DNA of 34,727 nucleotides from Planctomycetaceae bacterium (GTDB taxonomy: Bacteria > Planctomycetota > Planctomycetia > Pirellulales > Pirellulaceae). The notes under the pieces were generated by a model that was not told the DNA's origin, did not search any database, and saw nothing but the letters and a program-made list of their open reading frames with translations. Below, piece after piece: positions 25,201-33,423 of this stretch; within the stretch, counting starts at the first letter, position 1, and each line of letters opens with the position of its first letter. The stretch covers positions 1-34,727 of the forward strand of contig SYJV01000443.1 of the NCBI GenBank assembly GCA_005798335.1. The letters are read 5' to 3'. A program made the position numbers and the translations under genes.

Positions 25201-26658
25201 ATGTCCACGTCTGATCAAGAATCGTGTGCGAAAGCGAGCTGCTTGCACGACCTGATGCGGCAGACTCTGCTGCGACGAGAGTATTTTTACAGTCTTGGCG
25301 CAGGCTTGGGCAGCGTGGCGTTGACGGCCCTGATGGCGCGTGACACAGCAGCAGATAGTGAGTCGAGTCCGCTCGCAACTAAGCCAACTCACACCAATGC
25401 GAAGGCCAAGTCATGCATTTTCCTCATGATGGAGGGTGGACCGTCCCATATCGACACGTTTGATCCTAAACCAGCCCTCGACAAGATCCATCTTCAAGAG
25501 TTTGTTCGCGAGGGCGAGCAAAAATCGGCGATGGAAAGTGGCAAACGATACTACGTTCGCAGTCCTTTCAAGTTTGTCAAAGCGGGTCAATCTGGTGCCG
25601 ATATCGCCGAGAACTGGACTCATTTGGCCAACGTCGCCGATGAGCTGTGTTTTTTTCGCGGCTGCCAAGTGGACAGCGTCAATCATCCGACGGCCATGTA
25701 TCAGATGAATTGTGGGAATCGCTTTGGAGGCGATCCGGGAATCGGGGCCTGGGTGACGTATGGTTTGGGATCGGAGAACCAAGATCTGCCCGGCTTCATC
25801 GTGTTGCCGGAAGTCAGTTACCCGCAGGGTGGCTCAGCGAACTGGAGCAACGGATTCCTACCCGCACATTTCCAAGGCACTCCACTACGCGCCAAGGGTT
25901 CGCCCATCTTGGATTTGAATCCGACGCCAGGTACGACGCGCGATCACCAGCGCAAGAACCTCGATTTGTTGACAAAGCTCAATTCGGAACATGCAGCGCG
26001 ACATCCAGGGCACGACGAATTGTGGGCTCGTATGAATAGTTATGAATTGGCTTTTCGCATGCAAATGCAAGTTCCCGAAGTGCTCGACATCTCGCGCGAG
26101 GACGCGCGAACGCTGGAGGACTATGGAATTGGCAAGCAATCCACGGACGCTTTCGGCCGCAAGTGCCTGCTGGCCAGAAAACTGGTCGAGCAAGGTGTGC
26201 GATTTGTTCAGCTCTATAACGGAACTTGGGATAGCCATGATTTTATCGAACGAGCCCATGGCAACCTCGTGAGCGGCGTTGATCAACCTATTGCTGCATT
26301 GATCGGCGACCTGAAGCGCCGCGGTTTGCTGGATAGCACTCTGATTGTCTGGTGTGGCGAATTCGGTCGTTCTCCCGACAACGGTGTGCGCGGAGGCACT
26401 GCGTATGGACGTGACCATAATCCCAAAGCCATGACGGTGTGGCTGGCTGGTGGCGGTTGTCGCGCCGGTCATACGATCGGTGCCACCGACGATCTAGGAA
26501 TGTCGGCAGTCGAAGAAGTTCATCACGTTCGAGATTTTCACGTCACGCTGCTGCGGTTGCTGGGACTGGACGATAATCGATTGACATACTTTCATGCCGG
26601 CCGGTTCAAACAGTTATCGCAGTTTGGCGGCCAAGTCATTCAGCCGCTGATCGCGTGA
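25201..26658 (+). CDS. DUF1501 protein with twin-arginine-type N-terminus
   Basis: A 485-aa DUF1501 protein, partner of the PSD1 gene 25 bp upstream. RQTLLRREYFYSLGAGLG, with a double arginine before a hydrophobic stretch, suggests Tat export. Family segments are SCIFLMMEGGPSHIDTFDPKPALD, NHPTAMYQMNCG, GAWVTYGLGSENQDLPGF, CLLARKLVEQGVRFVQLYNG, WDSHD, TLIVWCGEFGRSP, GRDHNPKAMTVWLAGGG and VRDFHVTLLRLLGLD. The WDSHD and GRDHN residues are probable metal ligands of the alkaline-phosphatase-like fold. A GGAG ribosome-binding site precedes the ATG. It ends 116 bp before the convergent nuclease-HerA gene, with no strong terminator hairpin between. Confidence 0.9.
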   Translation: MSTSDQESCAKASCLHDLMRQTLLRREYFYSLGAGLGSVALTALMARDTAADSESSPLATKPTHTNAKAKSCIFLMMEGGPSHIDTFDPKPALDKIHLQEFVREGEQKSAMESGKRYYVRSPFKFVKAGQSGADIAENWTHLANVADELCFFRGCQVDSVNHPTAMYQMNCGNRFGGDPGIGAWVTYGLGSENQDLPGFIVLPEVSYPQGGSANWSNGFLPAHFQGTPLRAKGSPILDLNPTPGTTRDHQRKNLDLLTKLNSEHAARHPGHDELWARMNSYELAFRMQMQVPEVLDISREDARTLEDYGIGKQSTDAFGRKCLLARKLVEQGVRFVQLYNGTWDSHDFIERAHGNLVSGVDQPIAALIGDLKRRGLLDSTLIVWCGEFGRSPDNGVRGGTAYGRDHNPKAMTVWLAGGGCRAGHTIGATDDLGMSAVEEVHHVRDFHVTLLRLLGLDDNRLTYFHAGRFKQLSQFGGQVIQPLIA

Positions 26659-26774
26659 CGACTCCGCGCCACTTAGGCGAGCGGCCGATGAGTTCTTAAT
26701 CCAAGCCCGACGCGCAAGCTTGTGCCTCATGCCATCTGCCGTTCGTCTAAGATGCAGATTGACAATACCACGAT

Positions 26775-29258
26775 TCACTTTCTCTCCAATTGGCGGCGCA
26801 ACGATTGATGGACCGGGTCGCTGGCGACAATTGATTCGACCTGTTCGGGCGTCCAGGCACCGACATGTTGAGTAAACAGCGGACGAGTCGTCCAAACTCT
26901 GCCAACATCGTCGAGCAACTGCTCCGGCCAACGCCCGATGAACGTTCCACGATCCGCACCGAGCCGGCTGGCCAGCCAAGCGGGCTTCGGTCCGGCGATA
27001 GTAAACCACTCAGCAACTCTCTCCGAATCTTGCGGCGTCTCGATTCGACCGATCAGTTTTGAACTGCAATTGCCAAAGACGGAATACTCAACCGATCGTG
27101 GACTCTGCGTGCACACTAAACACGCGACTCCAAATTTCCTGCCTTGAGTAAACAATCGTGTCAGTGGCATTTTTGCCGCTGGTTTGGAACTGCCCGCTGG
27201 CAAGAAGTCGCGAGCTTCGTCGAGGTAGAATAACAATTGTGGTCGATCGGCACTGCCTCCCGTACAACACATCCACCGATAAATCTCGGTAGCCAAAGCC
27301 GCCAAAAAGGCATGCTTTTCCAGTTCGGTCAATGCGTTCAAGTAAATAATATTGAGTGGTACTCTACCAGCGGTACTGGCTGTTCGCATTTGGGAAATAT
27401 CCAGCGATAGTCCTCCAGTAAACAGTTTGCTCAACGGTCCGGTCGCGATCGCGTTGATATCACGGGCAAGGTTTTCGCGATCCGATTTCTTGATAAACGC
27501 CTGCGAGTATACTTCGTCGATACCGATCGATTCCGGATCGTGCACCGCTCGGGCAATGTCTTTCAAATCAAAAGTGGGATTCGAATCCGTATCCAGCAAA
27601 CGCAACAAGACTTTTTTTACAAACGAATGTTGTTGTTCTTGCGATTTCTTTCCGCCAGCTACCAAACCTACGATGTTCACGGCGACTGCTTCGACCATGC
27701 CAATGTACTCTTCCTCACGCCGTTCACTGGACATCGCCGAGTCAAATTCTTCGCGCCGCGGTAATCGAATTGGATTCAGGCTTAAACGGATAGCGTGCGA
27801 AGTTCCTGGCGTGAAGATTCGTGCTTCGCAATTCGCATGAAATTTGCGAAAGCGAGTTAGCCATTGATGAGGAATCGTCGATTCGTCCGCCGACTCGATA
27901 AATTGGACAAGGTCTCCTTGAGGATCAATCGCGATGACGGGGACACCGCATAATACGGCCTCTTCAGCCATTACTTTAGCGGCCCATGTCTTACCGCTGC
28001 CCGCCGCGCCGACCACTGCGGTATGAGTCGACAGATGCTGGTACGGAATCTCAACACGATCGAGCGCGCTGACGTAAGCGCCAATGGTCAATCGATCGTT
28101 TGACGCAGAAACGGGATACTCGTGCAATGGCTCCGCTGGACCTTGCTGCAGCGCATGCTTTTCGCCCGCGTCGACCAGCTCATCTTCCCAAACTCTCACC
28201 CGTTCGTCGCGTTCCTCGCCGCGGGCCGCAATTTCATCGGCCAGCTCGTCGCAACTGGGCGCTGGTTTTTGCGACTGAACTCGTGGATTATGAAGCACAG
28301 GTTCCAGGGCAACAAAATCGCCGCGATCTTTCGGGCCAAGCGTCTTTTCGCAACGAGTTCGCCAGCGGCATACGTCGCAGTAAGTCATATCACCAGGCGG
28401 TAGCAGCCCGGCCGGCTCTGATCTGTCCATTGGATCGTACTTGGCCCACTCGTTCATCGAGGCCAGCAGCCGATACACCCCATCTCGCTCCTGGTCGATC
28501 TGCGGCCACGATAATTCCTCCAGTTGACGAGTCGGATGAAGATAGAAGACCGTTGCATCGCACGCATAACCATGTTGATGGTGATACATCAATGCATACA
28601 CAGAAATCTGAAACCGATCCTTGTGCGGATTTTGCGCCGGAGCGAGTTTGTAATCAACGATGCGTAGGTTGCTAGATCGCCAATCGTGAAAGACGTAATC
28701 CAAGCGACCGGTCAGATGCACGGGCGATCTGTCCTCACCAAAATGAAACGTAACATCGACGCGCTTGGGCATGTCGGCGAATAACTGTTGAACGATTTCT
28801 TCGACGTCAATTTCACGAGCCAATGCATGATGGACGATGTCCGCCAACTCACCCATGTACACTTCGACGCAATGCGACAGATTAGCGATAACTTCTGCAT
28901 CTTTGGAACGCAACAAGCGCTGATTGAGGCATTCGTGTTTTAAAAACGCCATGACGCCACGAAAGATCTCTTCGCGCGATTGGGAATTTTCGAGTAAACT
29001 GCGAACTTCACTCTGGGTTCCTGCCAAGCGATTGAATTTCTCAACCGAGCTATGAAACAAACTCCCGCCCGCACTGGCCTGGGCGCTCCCCTGCTCCCAA
29101 ATACGAGTCACGCGGCGCACTCGCTGCGCGGGATTCAAGTTATGTTGCGAATCGAAGTAGAAAATCCGCGGACAAGCTGCCGCGACACGAAGCTGAGAAA
29201 CGGAGAAATGAACCGGCGGTAGGAATGCCACTGTATCTCTTTCTACTTCGACGTCCAA
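26775..29258 (-). CDS. Fused Cas4/AddB-like Fe-S PD-(D/E)XK nuclease and HerA-type ATPase
   Basis: An 827-aa two-part protein. Residues 1-310 form a RecB-family nuclease: VSQLRVAAACPRIFYF carries the first cluster cysteine (Cys29), then His69, Asp187 in GRLDYVF, Asp202 and Lys204 in VDYK, and the Q(x3)Y motif (Gln217, Tyr221). CDVCRWRTRC (Cys294, 297, 303) completes a 4Fe-4S site as in Cas4, AddB and Dna2. A charged linker (about 310-385) leads to a HerA/FtsK-like ATPase: Walker A GAAGSGKT (417-424), AIDPQGDL (443-450), Walker B LLFYLDEARD (675-684), and LTRLFTQGRKFGVACLVCTQ (699-718). It should be a DNA-translocating hexamer with a tethered nuclease. No ATG precedes the first motif: the start is TTG at 29258, abutting the upstream stop, or GTG at 29231. 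It is the last gene of a leftward operon. Confidence 0.85.
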   Translation of the reverse strand: MDVEVERDTVAFLPPVHFSVSQLRVAAACPRIFYFDSQHNLNPAQRVRRVTRIWEQGSAQASAGGSLFHSSVEKFNRLAGTQSEVRSLLENSQSREEIFRGVMAFLKHECLNQRLLRSKDAEVIANLSHCVEVYMGELADIVHHALAREIDVEEIVQQLFADMPKRVDVTFHFGEDRSPVHLTGRLDYVFHDWRSSNLRIVDYKLAPAQNPHKDRFQISVYALMYHHQHGYACDATVFYLHPTRQLEELSWPQIDQERDGVYRLLASMNEWAKYDPMDRSEPAGLLPPGDMTYCDVCRWRTRCEKTLGPKDRGDFVALEPVLHNPRVQSQKPAPSCDELADEIAARGEERDERVRVWEDELVDAGEKHALQQGPAEPLHEYPVSASNDRLTIGAYVSALDRVEIPYQHLSTHTAVVGAAGSGKTWAAKVMAEEAVLCGVPVIAIDPQGDLVQFIESADESTIPHQWLTRFRKFHANCEARIFTPGTSHAIRLSLNPIRLPRREEFDSAMSSERREEEYIGMVEAVAVNIVGLVAGGKKSQEQQHSFVKKVLLRLLDTDSNPTFDLKDIARAVHDPESIGIDEVYSQAFIKKSDRENLARDINAIATGPLSKLFTGGLSLDISQMRTASTAGRVPLNIIYLNALTELEKHAFLAALATEIYRWMCCTGGSADRPQLLFYLDEARDFLPAGSSKPAAKMPLTRLFTQGRKFGVACLVCTQSPRSVEYSVFGNCSSKLIGRIETPQDSERVAEWFTIAGPKPAWLASRLGADRGTFIGRWPEQLLDDVGRVWTTRPLFTQHVGAWTPEQVESIVASDPVHQSLRRQLERK

Positions 29259-31511
29259 CTAGGATTTCAACAGTAACAGTCCATTCGAATGTTCCTTGAC
29301 GATTAGGCTCCCTTTTTCCTCGCCTTGGCGCGCGACGCTGACGACGGCGGCATGCACATCCTCGAAACAGGGTTGCGGAGCGGGAAGCATTTCCAATACT
29401 TCGCGCACTACGTCATTCGATGAAATGCTGATTCGCCAGCCGAGATTCCCATGAATCACAGTCTCGATAGTGTTTGACGGAACAGTCGTTAATGACACTG
29501 AAGCTTGAACCGGTTCGTCGACTGAACTATCCAACTGATGCTCGCTCAGTAGTAATTCGGCCAGCAGTGGGTGTGCCAACAGACGTCCTTGTCGATAGAC
29601 AGAATCCGCAACCTCGGTCGGAGTTAGGCTGCGATCCGAGCCCAACGGAAACTCGACCATAATATTCTGAGCATCCTCGATCACGCACCGCAGCGATTCT
29701 AGCTCGACGCGCAACTGAAAGTCGAGTTTAAAGTGTCGAAACTCTATCGCTCTGTTCGACATCAAGCGTTCGTAAGTCTCTTTGATCGTCGGCGTCATCG
29801 GTAGAGGAGAATTCTCTTCGTCAGTTATCAGCACTCGACCGGTCACCCCTAAAAAACCCTCCAGGCGTTCCAGTGTGGGGCGAGCCACTCGACCATCGCG
29901 GCTGGTTATGAAAGCGATTGCGATCGAATGTGTTTTGTGAGTTGCGGAAGCCCCGCGCTTCAATACTATGTGGCACGGACGATCGTTCTTCATGCGGCTG
30001 ACATCGGCGAGCAAATTCGCATCACAAACGCGACAGTATTCCAACAGTCGGTGTACGACGGTCGCCAAATTGTCGGCATCCAATGGAAGATCGTTGGAGT
30101 TTTCTCGCAAATCCGCGATGCTCTCGTTGAGCGCGCGAGTTACCGCTTCGTCAATGACATCGGCCAACGTGCCATGGCTCTTGCGCTGGATCACGGGCGT
30201 ACTCGACCAAGTTTCGAGCCAGTGTGAGCCACCGTAAGATAACAGTCGTTCCTGTTCCGACCTCCATATTTCATCGGCCCATTTGACGATTCCACGCGGT
30301 CGCAATTCGATAGCTTCCCCAAAACGCTTTTCGAATTCAGCTTGGCCGATTGGGAAGTATGAGTGTTTCTCCAGCAATTCGGCAAGCGTGGGTATCGACT
30401 TCGCCTGGGCCTGAATCGGCTCCAATCGAGCTTGAATGAGATCTTCCGCTTGCTGCTTGGAGATGAGGTGAAGGCTAATCTCGCGTTCAGCGATGCGATC
30501 CCACTGAGCTTCACTGATCACTTGATTTTCGCGAAACGAGAGCATGGTCTGGGTAACACCGGCGGTAATCAGTAGCAGCGAATGCGCATGATCGAGTAGG
30601 GCATGTGCGAATCGCGCGAATGACTTTGCCTGTTCGGGCGACAGGTTGTCAAACTGGTCAAGGCAGACGAGCAGGATTTTTCCGGACGCTTGCGCCAGAC
30701 CTGCCAAGGCCATGATCACTTGCTCAACATCGTGATCGTCCTGCAATCGCACTAGACCATCGTCGTCGGGTTGACATCGGTCGGCTGGAATTCCGATCGA
30801 CCGGGCAGTTTCATCCGTGATACCGTCGCCCGAGATCCAATCGATGGTTGCCCTGATGTTACCGGCGACCACTTCGTCGAACTGCCGATGCATATTCACG
30901 TCAGCGTAGAAACGAAACAGTACTTCGAACACGGCAGCATTGATTCGATCGTCACGCAATCCAATCGATTCGGCTCGTTGTAGAAAGGCGTCTCGTGCCT
31001 TCGATATTGCTATTTGCTGGCTGGAAATCGCGCCGGAATCGCGCAGCGACTTCATTAGCACCTTCATCAGTCCGTACAGCGACGAGTCTTTGTAAGACGT
31101 GCGGAAACTGAACAGTTGGCTGACGATCGATCGCAAGAAATGTCGCGGCATGTTGTCCGGGGATGCCATGACGTTGTGTAAGTAAATATAGACGGAACCT
31201 TCCTTGGACCAGCTCGAATTGCGCAACCTCGACAATAGATGACTCTTGCCAACACCAGCGAATCCGAGCAACACGACTCCCATCGCCCGACCACTCTGCT
31301 GAACTAACGCACAGCAATCGCACAGTTGCCTAAATTCCTTGTTGTGGATATTCTCGACTGTAACGACCGATTCGTCGGGACTGTTAACGCGCGTCGCCGA
31401 AAATGGATTGGACCCGCGAATTGCCGCAAAAAATGCTTCCGAATCCATTGATGTCGCGACCTTTCGGAACGTGTCAAACTCTTTTGCCGGATCTGATGAT
31501 GATTGGATCAT
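29259..31511 (-). CDS. Large P-loop (AAA+/STAND-like) ATPase of unknown role
   Basis: A 750-aa cytoplasmic ATPase. Walker A is LLGFAGVGKSHLLSRL (about 81-96) and Walker B is KILLVCLDQFDNLSPE (about 278-293), with a sensor-like SLLLITAGVTQTML about 25 residues later. The fold is close to AAA_16/ORC-like ATPases. Residues about 505-625 (HIVLKRGASATHKTHSIAIA, then FITSRDGRVARPTLERL and FLGVTGRVLI) have alternating strands and helices suggestive of a nuclease-like or degenerate nuclease domain, which I cannot confirm. The C-terminus is unassigned. The start is the ATG at 31511; a TTG at 31526 that overlaps the upstream stop is an alternative. Its stop abuts the nuclease-HerA start, so the two proteins are probably made in fixed ratio and interact. 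Confidence 0.75.
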   Translation of the reverse strand: MIQSSSDPAKEFDTFRKVATSMDSEAFFAAIRGSNPFSATRVNSPDESVVTVENIHNKEFRQLCDCCALVQQSGRAMGVVLLGFAGVGKSHLLSRLRNSSWSKEGSVYIYLHNVMASPDNMPRHFLRSIVSQLFSFRTSYKDSSLYGLMKVLMKSLRDSGAISSQQIAISKARDAFLQRAESIGLRDDRINAAVFEVLFRFYADVNMHRQFDEVVAGNIRATIDWISGDGITDETARSIGIPADRCQPDDDGLVRLQDDHDVEQVIMALAGLAQASGKILLVCLDQFDNLSPEQAKSFARFAHALLDHAHSLLLITAGVTQTMLSFRENQVISEAQWDRIAEREISLHLISKQQAEDLIQARLEPIQAQAKSIPTLAELLEKHSYFPIGQAEFEKRFGEAIELRPRGIVKWADEIWRSEQERLLSYGGSHWLETWSSTPVIQRKSHGTLADVIDEAVTRALNESIADLRENSNDLPLDADNLATVVHRLLEYCRVCDANLLADVSRMKNDRPCHIVLKRGASATHKTHSIAIAFITSRDGRVARPTLERLEGFLGVTGRVLITDEENSPLPMTPTIKETYERLMSNRAIEFRHFKLDFQLRVELESLRCVIEDAQNIMVEFPLGSDRSLTPTEVADSVYRQGRLLAHPLLAELLLSEHQLDSSVDEPVQASVSLTTVPSNTIETVIHGNLGWRISISSNDVVREVLEMLPAPQPCFEDVHAAVVSVARQGEEKGSLIVKEHSNGLLLLKS

Positions 31512-31522
31512 CAATTTACCAA

Positions 31523-32854
31523 TCAACGGCGGCGTCGGCAGTAGACCAAATTCATTCCAGCTTCTTGAATGCCCGCTTGCGTTTGTTCGGCAGACAACGT
31601 AACGCGATTTCCTTCCGAACCTTCTAAAGCATATTGCATCGCCACTCGCAATGCACGCAGACCGCTATCGAACTCCTGCCGTGAGTATTGCGGTAGAGCT
31701 CGTCGCAAATCGAACAGCTTAACGAAGTTGAGTGCTCCACCAGCGAGATCGAGCTGAGAAAACACATCGTCAAAATCACGAGCAAACTCCCCACGCGACG
31801 AGACAACCGTGCTTGTTTGACTCGAATTGGGCTCCAATCCGCGCACTGGAGACTGCACCGTCTGTTTACTGGGCGTCCGATTTGCTGCGGTAGCTTGAAT
31901 ATCAACGGCACGTACCATCAGTCGCTTGGAACCAAACCGCACGAGGGCATAAGGTGCGGGAACCTGATTGTCGATCGACCACTTTTGGACCGCGGATGCG
32001 AGTGCAGTCCCAATGCGCGGGTCAAGGAATTTTTGCTTTGCCAGCGCGGCTAGATCGATTGCATTATCACCGCGTTTGAGCAAGCTCGCGAAAACTCCTT
32101 CGATGACTCGACAATCGTACGCACACGCATGGATATCTTCCGCTAGCACAAGCCATCCATCTGGCTGTTTAGGAAATACTGGAACGATGCGGCCGATGCA
32201 GGGCTCAGTCTGTCGACCAACGGGCAACCACTTGGCATCTTCCGATTGAGAAAGCGATTGCACCAAATCCTTCCAATTGCAAATGATGTCGCCACCGGTT
32301 CGATGTTTGACAATCGTCCTGAGAATCGCCTCAGAAGCTCGGTGCCAAGGCAGGACAAATCGACGATCGTGCAAATGGTTGACGCTGGTCTTCTTGCCGC
32401 GTCCGGTGCCGGTTCCGGGAATCTGAGCAGCATCGACAAAACTCGGCAAGTCGCCAGATTTGAGCCGCGATTCCCAGATTGTCACGAATGGTTTTCGCAG
32501 CGCTGTAGGCAACAGTTTTGCGGCTTGCTTGAGATCGACCAACGGACTTTCAGGAGAACACAACCGGCCGCAAAACGCTCGCAAAACGCGTTCGTCGCCC
32601 GCCAATTTTGTTGCGTCTTCTTTGACCGCACACGGTAGCGACAGGTCGCCAGCAATTGCAACTAGGACCTTGCTCTTGAAGGGAGTTTTTCCAATCGCGG
32701 CAAGCAAGGCAGTTTCCGCGAGGTCTGGCTGAATCGATCGACCAGCTTCCCAAGGCGTACATGGATAGTTGACGCCCGCGTCTCTTCTTCGTAGCAACTC
32801 GGCCAATAGGCGATTAGCTAGTTCGCTGGCCGCATCGATCTTTCGTTGCACCAT
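31523..32854 (-). CDS. Unknown protein with winged-helix-like C-terminus, first large gene of the nuclease operon
   Basis: A 443-aa cytoplasmic protein that I cannot place in a known family. The N-terminal 130 residues are helical (DAASELANRLLAELLRRRDAG). The middle (about 150-300) includes HDRRFVLPWHRASEAILRTI and KQPDGWLVLAEDIHACAYDC, with mixed strands and helices. A linker rich in Ser/Thr/Gln lies at about 330-360. The C-terminal 70 residues (LFDLRRALPQYSRQEFDSGL, then RALRVAMQYALEGSEGNRVT) resemble a winged-helix module of the kind that reads DNA or binds protein partners. The stop is 11 bp before the ATPase ATG, or overlaps its TTG alternative by 4 bp (TTGA). Its role may be target recognition or assembly, which is inference. 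Confidence 0.65.
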   Translation of the reverse strand: MVQRKIDAASELANRLLAELLRRRDAGVNYPCTPWEAGRSIQPDLAETALLAAIGKTPFKSKVLVAIAGDLSLPCAVKEDATKLAGDERVLRAFCGRLCSPESPLVDLKQAAKLLPTALRKPFVTIWESRLKSGDLPSFVDAAQIPGTGTGRGKKTSVNHLHDRRFVLPWHRASEAILRTIVKHRTGGDIICNWKDLVQSLSQSEDAKWLPVGRQTEPCIGRIVPVFPKQPDGWLVLAEDIHACAYDCRVIEGVFASLLKRGDNAIDLAALAKQKFLDPRIGTALASAVQKWSIDNQVPAPYALVRFGSKRLMVRAVDIQATAANRTPSKQTVQSPVRGLEPNSSQTSTVVSSRGEFARDFDDVFSQLDLAGGALNFVKLFDLRRALPQYSRQEFDSGLRALRVAMQYALEGSEGNRVTLSAEQTQAGIQEAGMNLVYCRRRR

Positions 32855-33035
32855 GATCGTTACTCAAATCGCACCATTGTTGGGATTGCACTATTTGCAA
32901 TAAATCGACCGACGGCAATTGCCGAGCGACGTTGGCATTGTAGCGAAGGTTTAGAATAACCGCAGTCCAAACGGTGTCGTGCCGACCTTCGAGTTGCTGG
33001 GTAAAAGCCTGTAGTAACATAACTGGAAAATGCAC
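32814..33035 (-). CDS. Possible small protein between the 84-aa and 443-aa genes
   Basis: A 73-aa frame starting at GTG, 20 bp after the 84-aa gene and overlapping the start of the 443-aa gene by 41 bp. The composition is protein-like (HFPVMLLQAFTQQLEGRHDT, then VWTAVILNLRYNANVARQL) rather than that of a shadow frame, and the same 200 bp hold nothing else. There is no good ribosome-binding site and the C-terminus in the overlap is polar. It could also be an upstream leader or a decayed gene. Confidence 0.3.
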   Translation of the reverse strand: MHFPVMLLQAFTQQLEGRHDTVWTAVILNLRYNANVARQLPSVDLLQIVQSQQWCDLSNDHGATKDRCGQRTS

Positions 33036-33055
33036 GTTCCCAAAGGCGATCGTTG

Positions 33056-33310
33056 CTACTTTGGACGATGTTTGTTGTACATTTTGTAAAGTTCGCCAGC
33101 ATCGTCGTAGATTTCTGCGGCTGCGTTCAAGTGCGGAAGCACATGATAGAACAACTCCTGCAAAATAGGATTCGCCTGATCTTGGTCGTACTTGTCTGGA
33201 TTTCTGAATAGTTGATTCAGCAAGTCCATTGATTCTTGCCAGTCGGTCATATGGAAGACAAACTTTTCTCGATCTGCATCGTAATTGTTGTTCTCCTTTG
33301 CCTGTGCCAT
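33056..33310 (-). CDS. Small helical hypothetical protein
   Basis: An 84-aa soluble, almost entirely helical protein (FVFHMTDWQESMDLLNQLFR, then ILQELFYHVLPHLNAAAEIY). A longer frame extends upstream, but its extra residues (WELLRRRSLRRTWPVPARHG and on) are not protein-like, so the ATG at 33310 is preferred. Although no family is recognised, the regular amphipathic helices and normal composition argue that it is real. It lies 113 bp after the PLP-enzyme gene and about 200 bp before the 443-aa gene, on the same strand, so it may open the nuclease operon or be separate. Confidence 0.55.
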   Translation of the reverse strand: MAQAKENNNYDADREKFVFHMTDWQESMDLLNQLFRNPDKYDQDQANPILQELFYHVLPHLNAAAEIYDDAGELYKMYNKHRPK

Positions 33311-33423
33311 TTCTGCGAAAAATGCCAGTAGCTTTTGCTTACACAAACTTGTGCTAGGCGAGCGGCAGAATCGGGACCGATGGCCAAGTCGCCCAGAGGC
33401 TTGTTGACCGCGTTTTTCGCCTG

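Noticed and set aside
26659-26774. Possible terminator between convergent genes
   Set aside because: Only a 4-bp stem (CGCC/GGCG) without a T-run was found; too weak to report.
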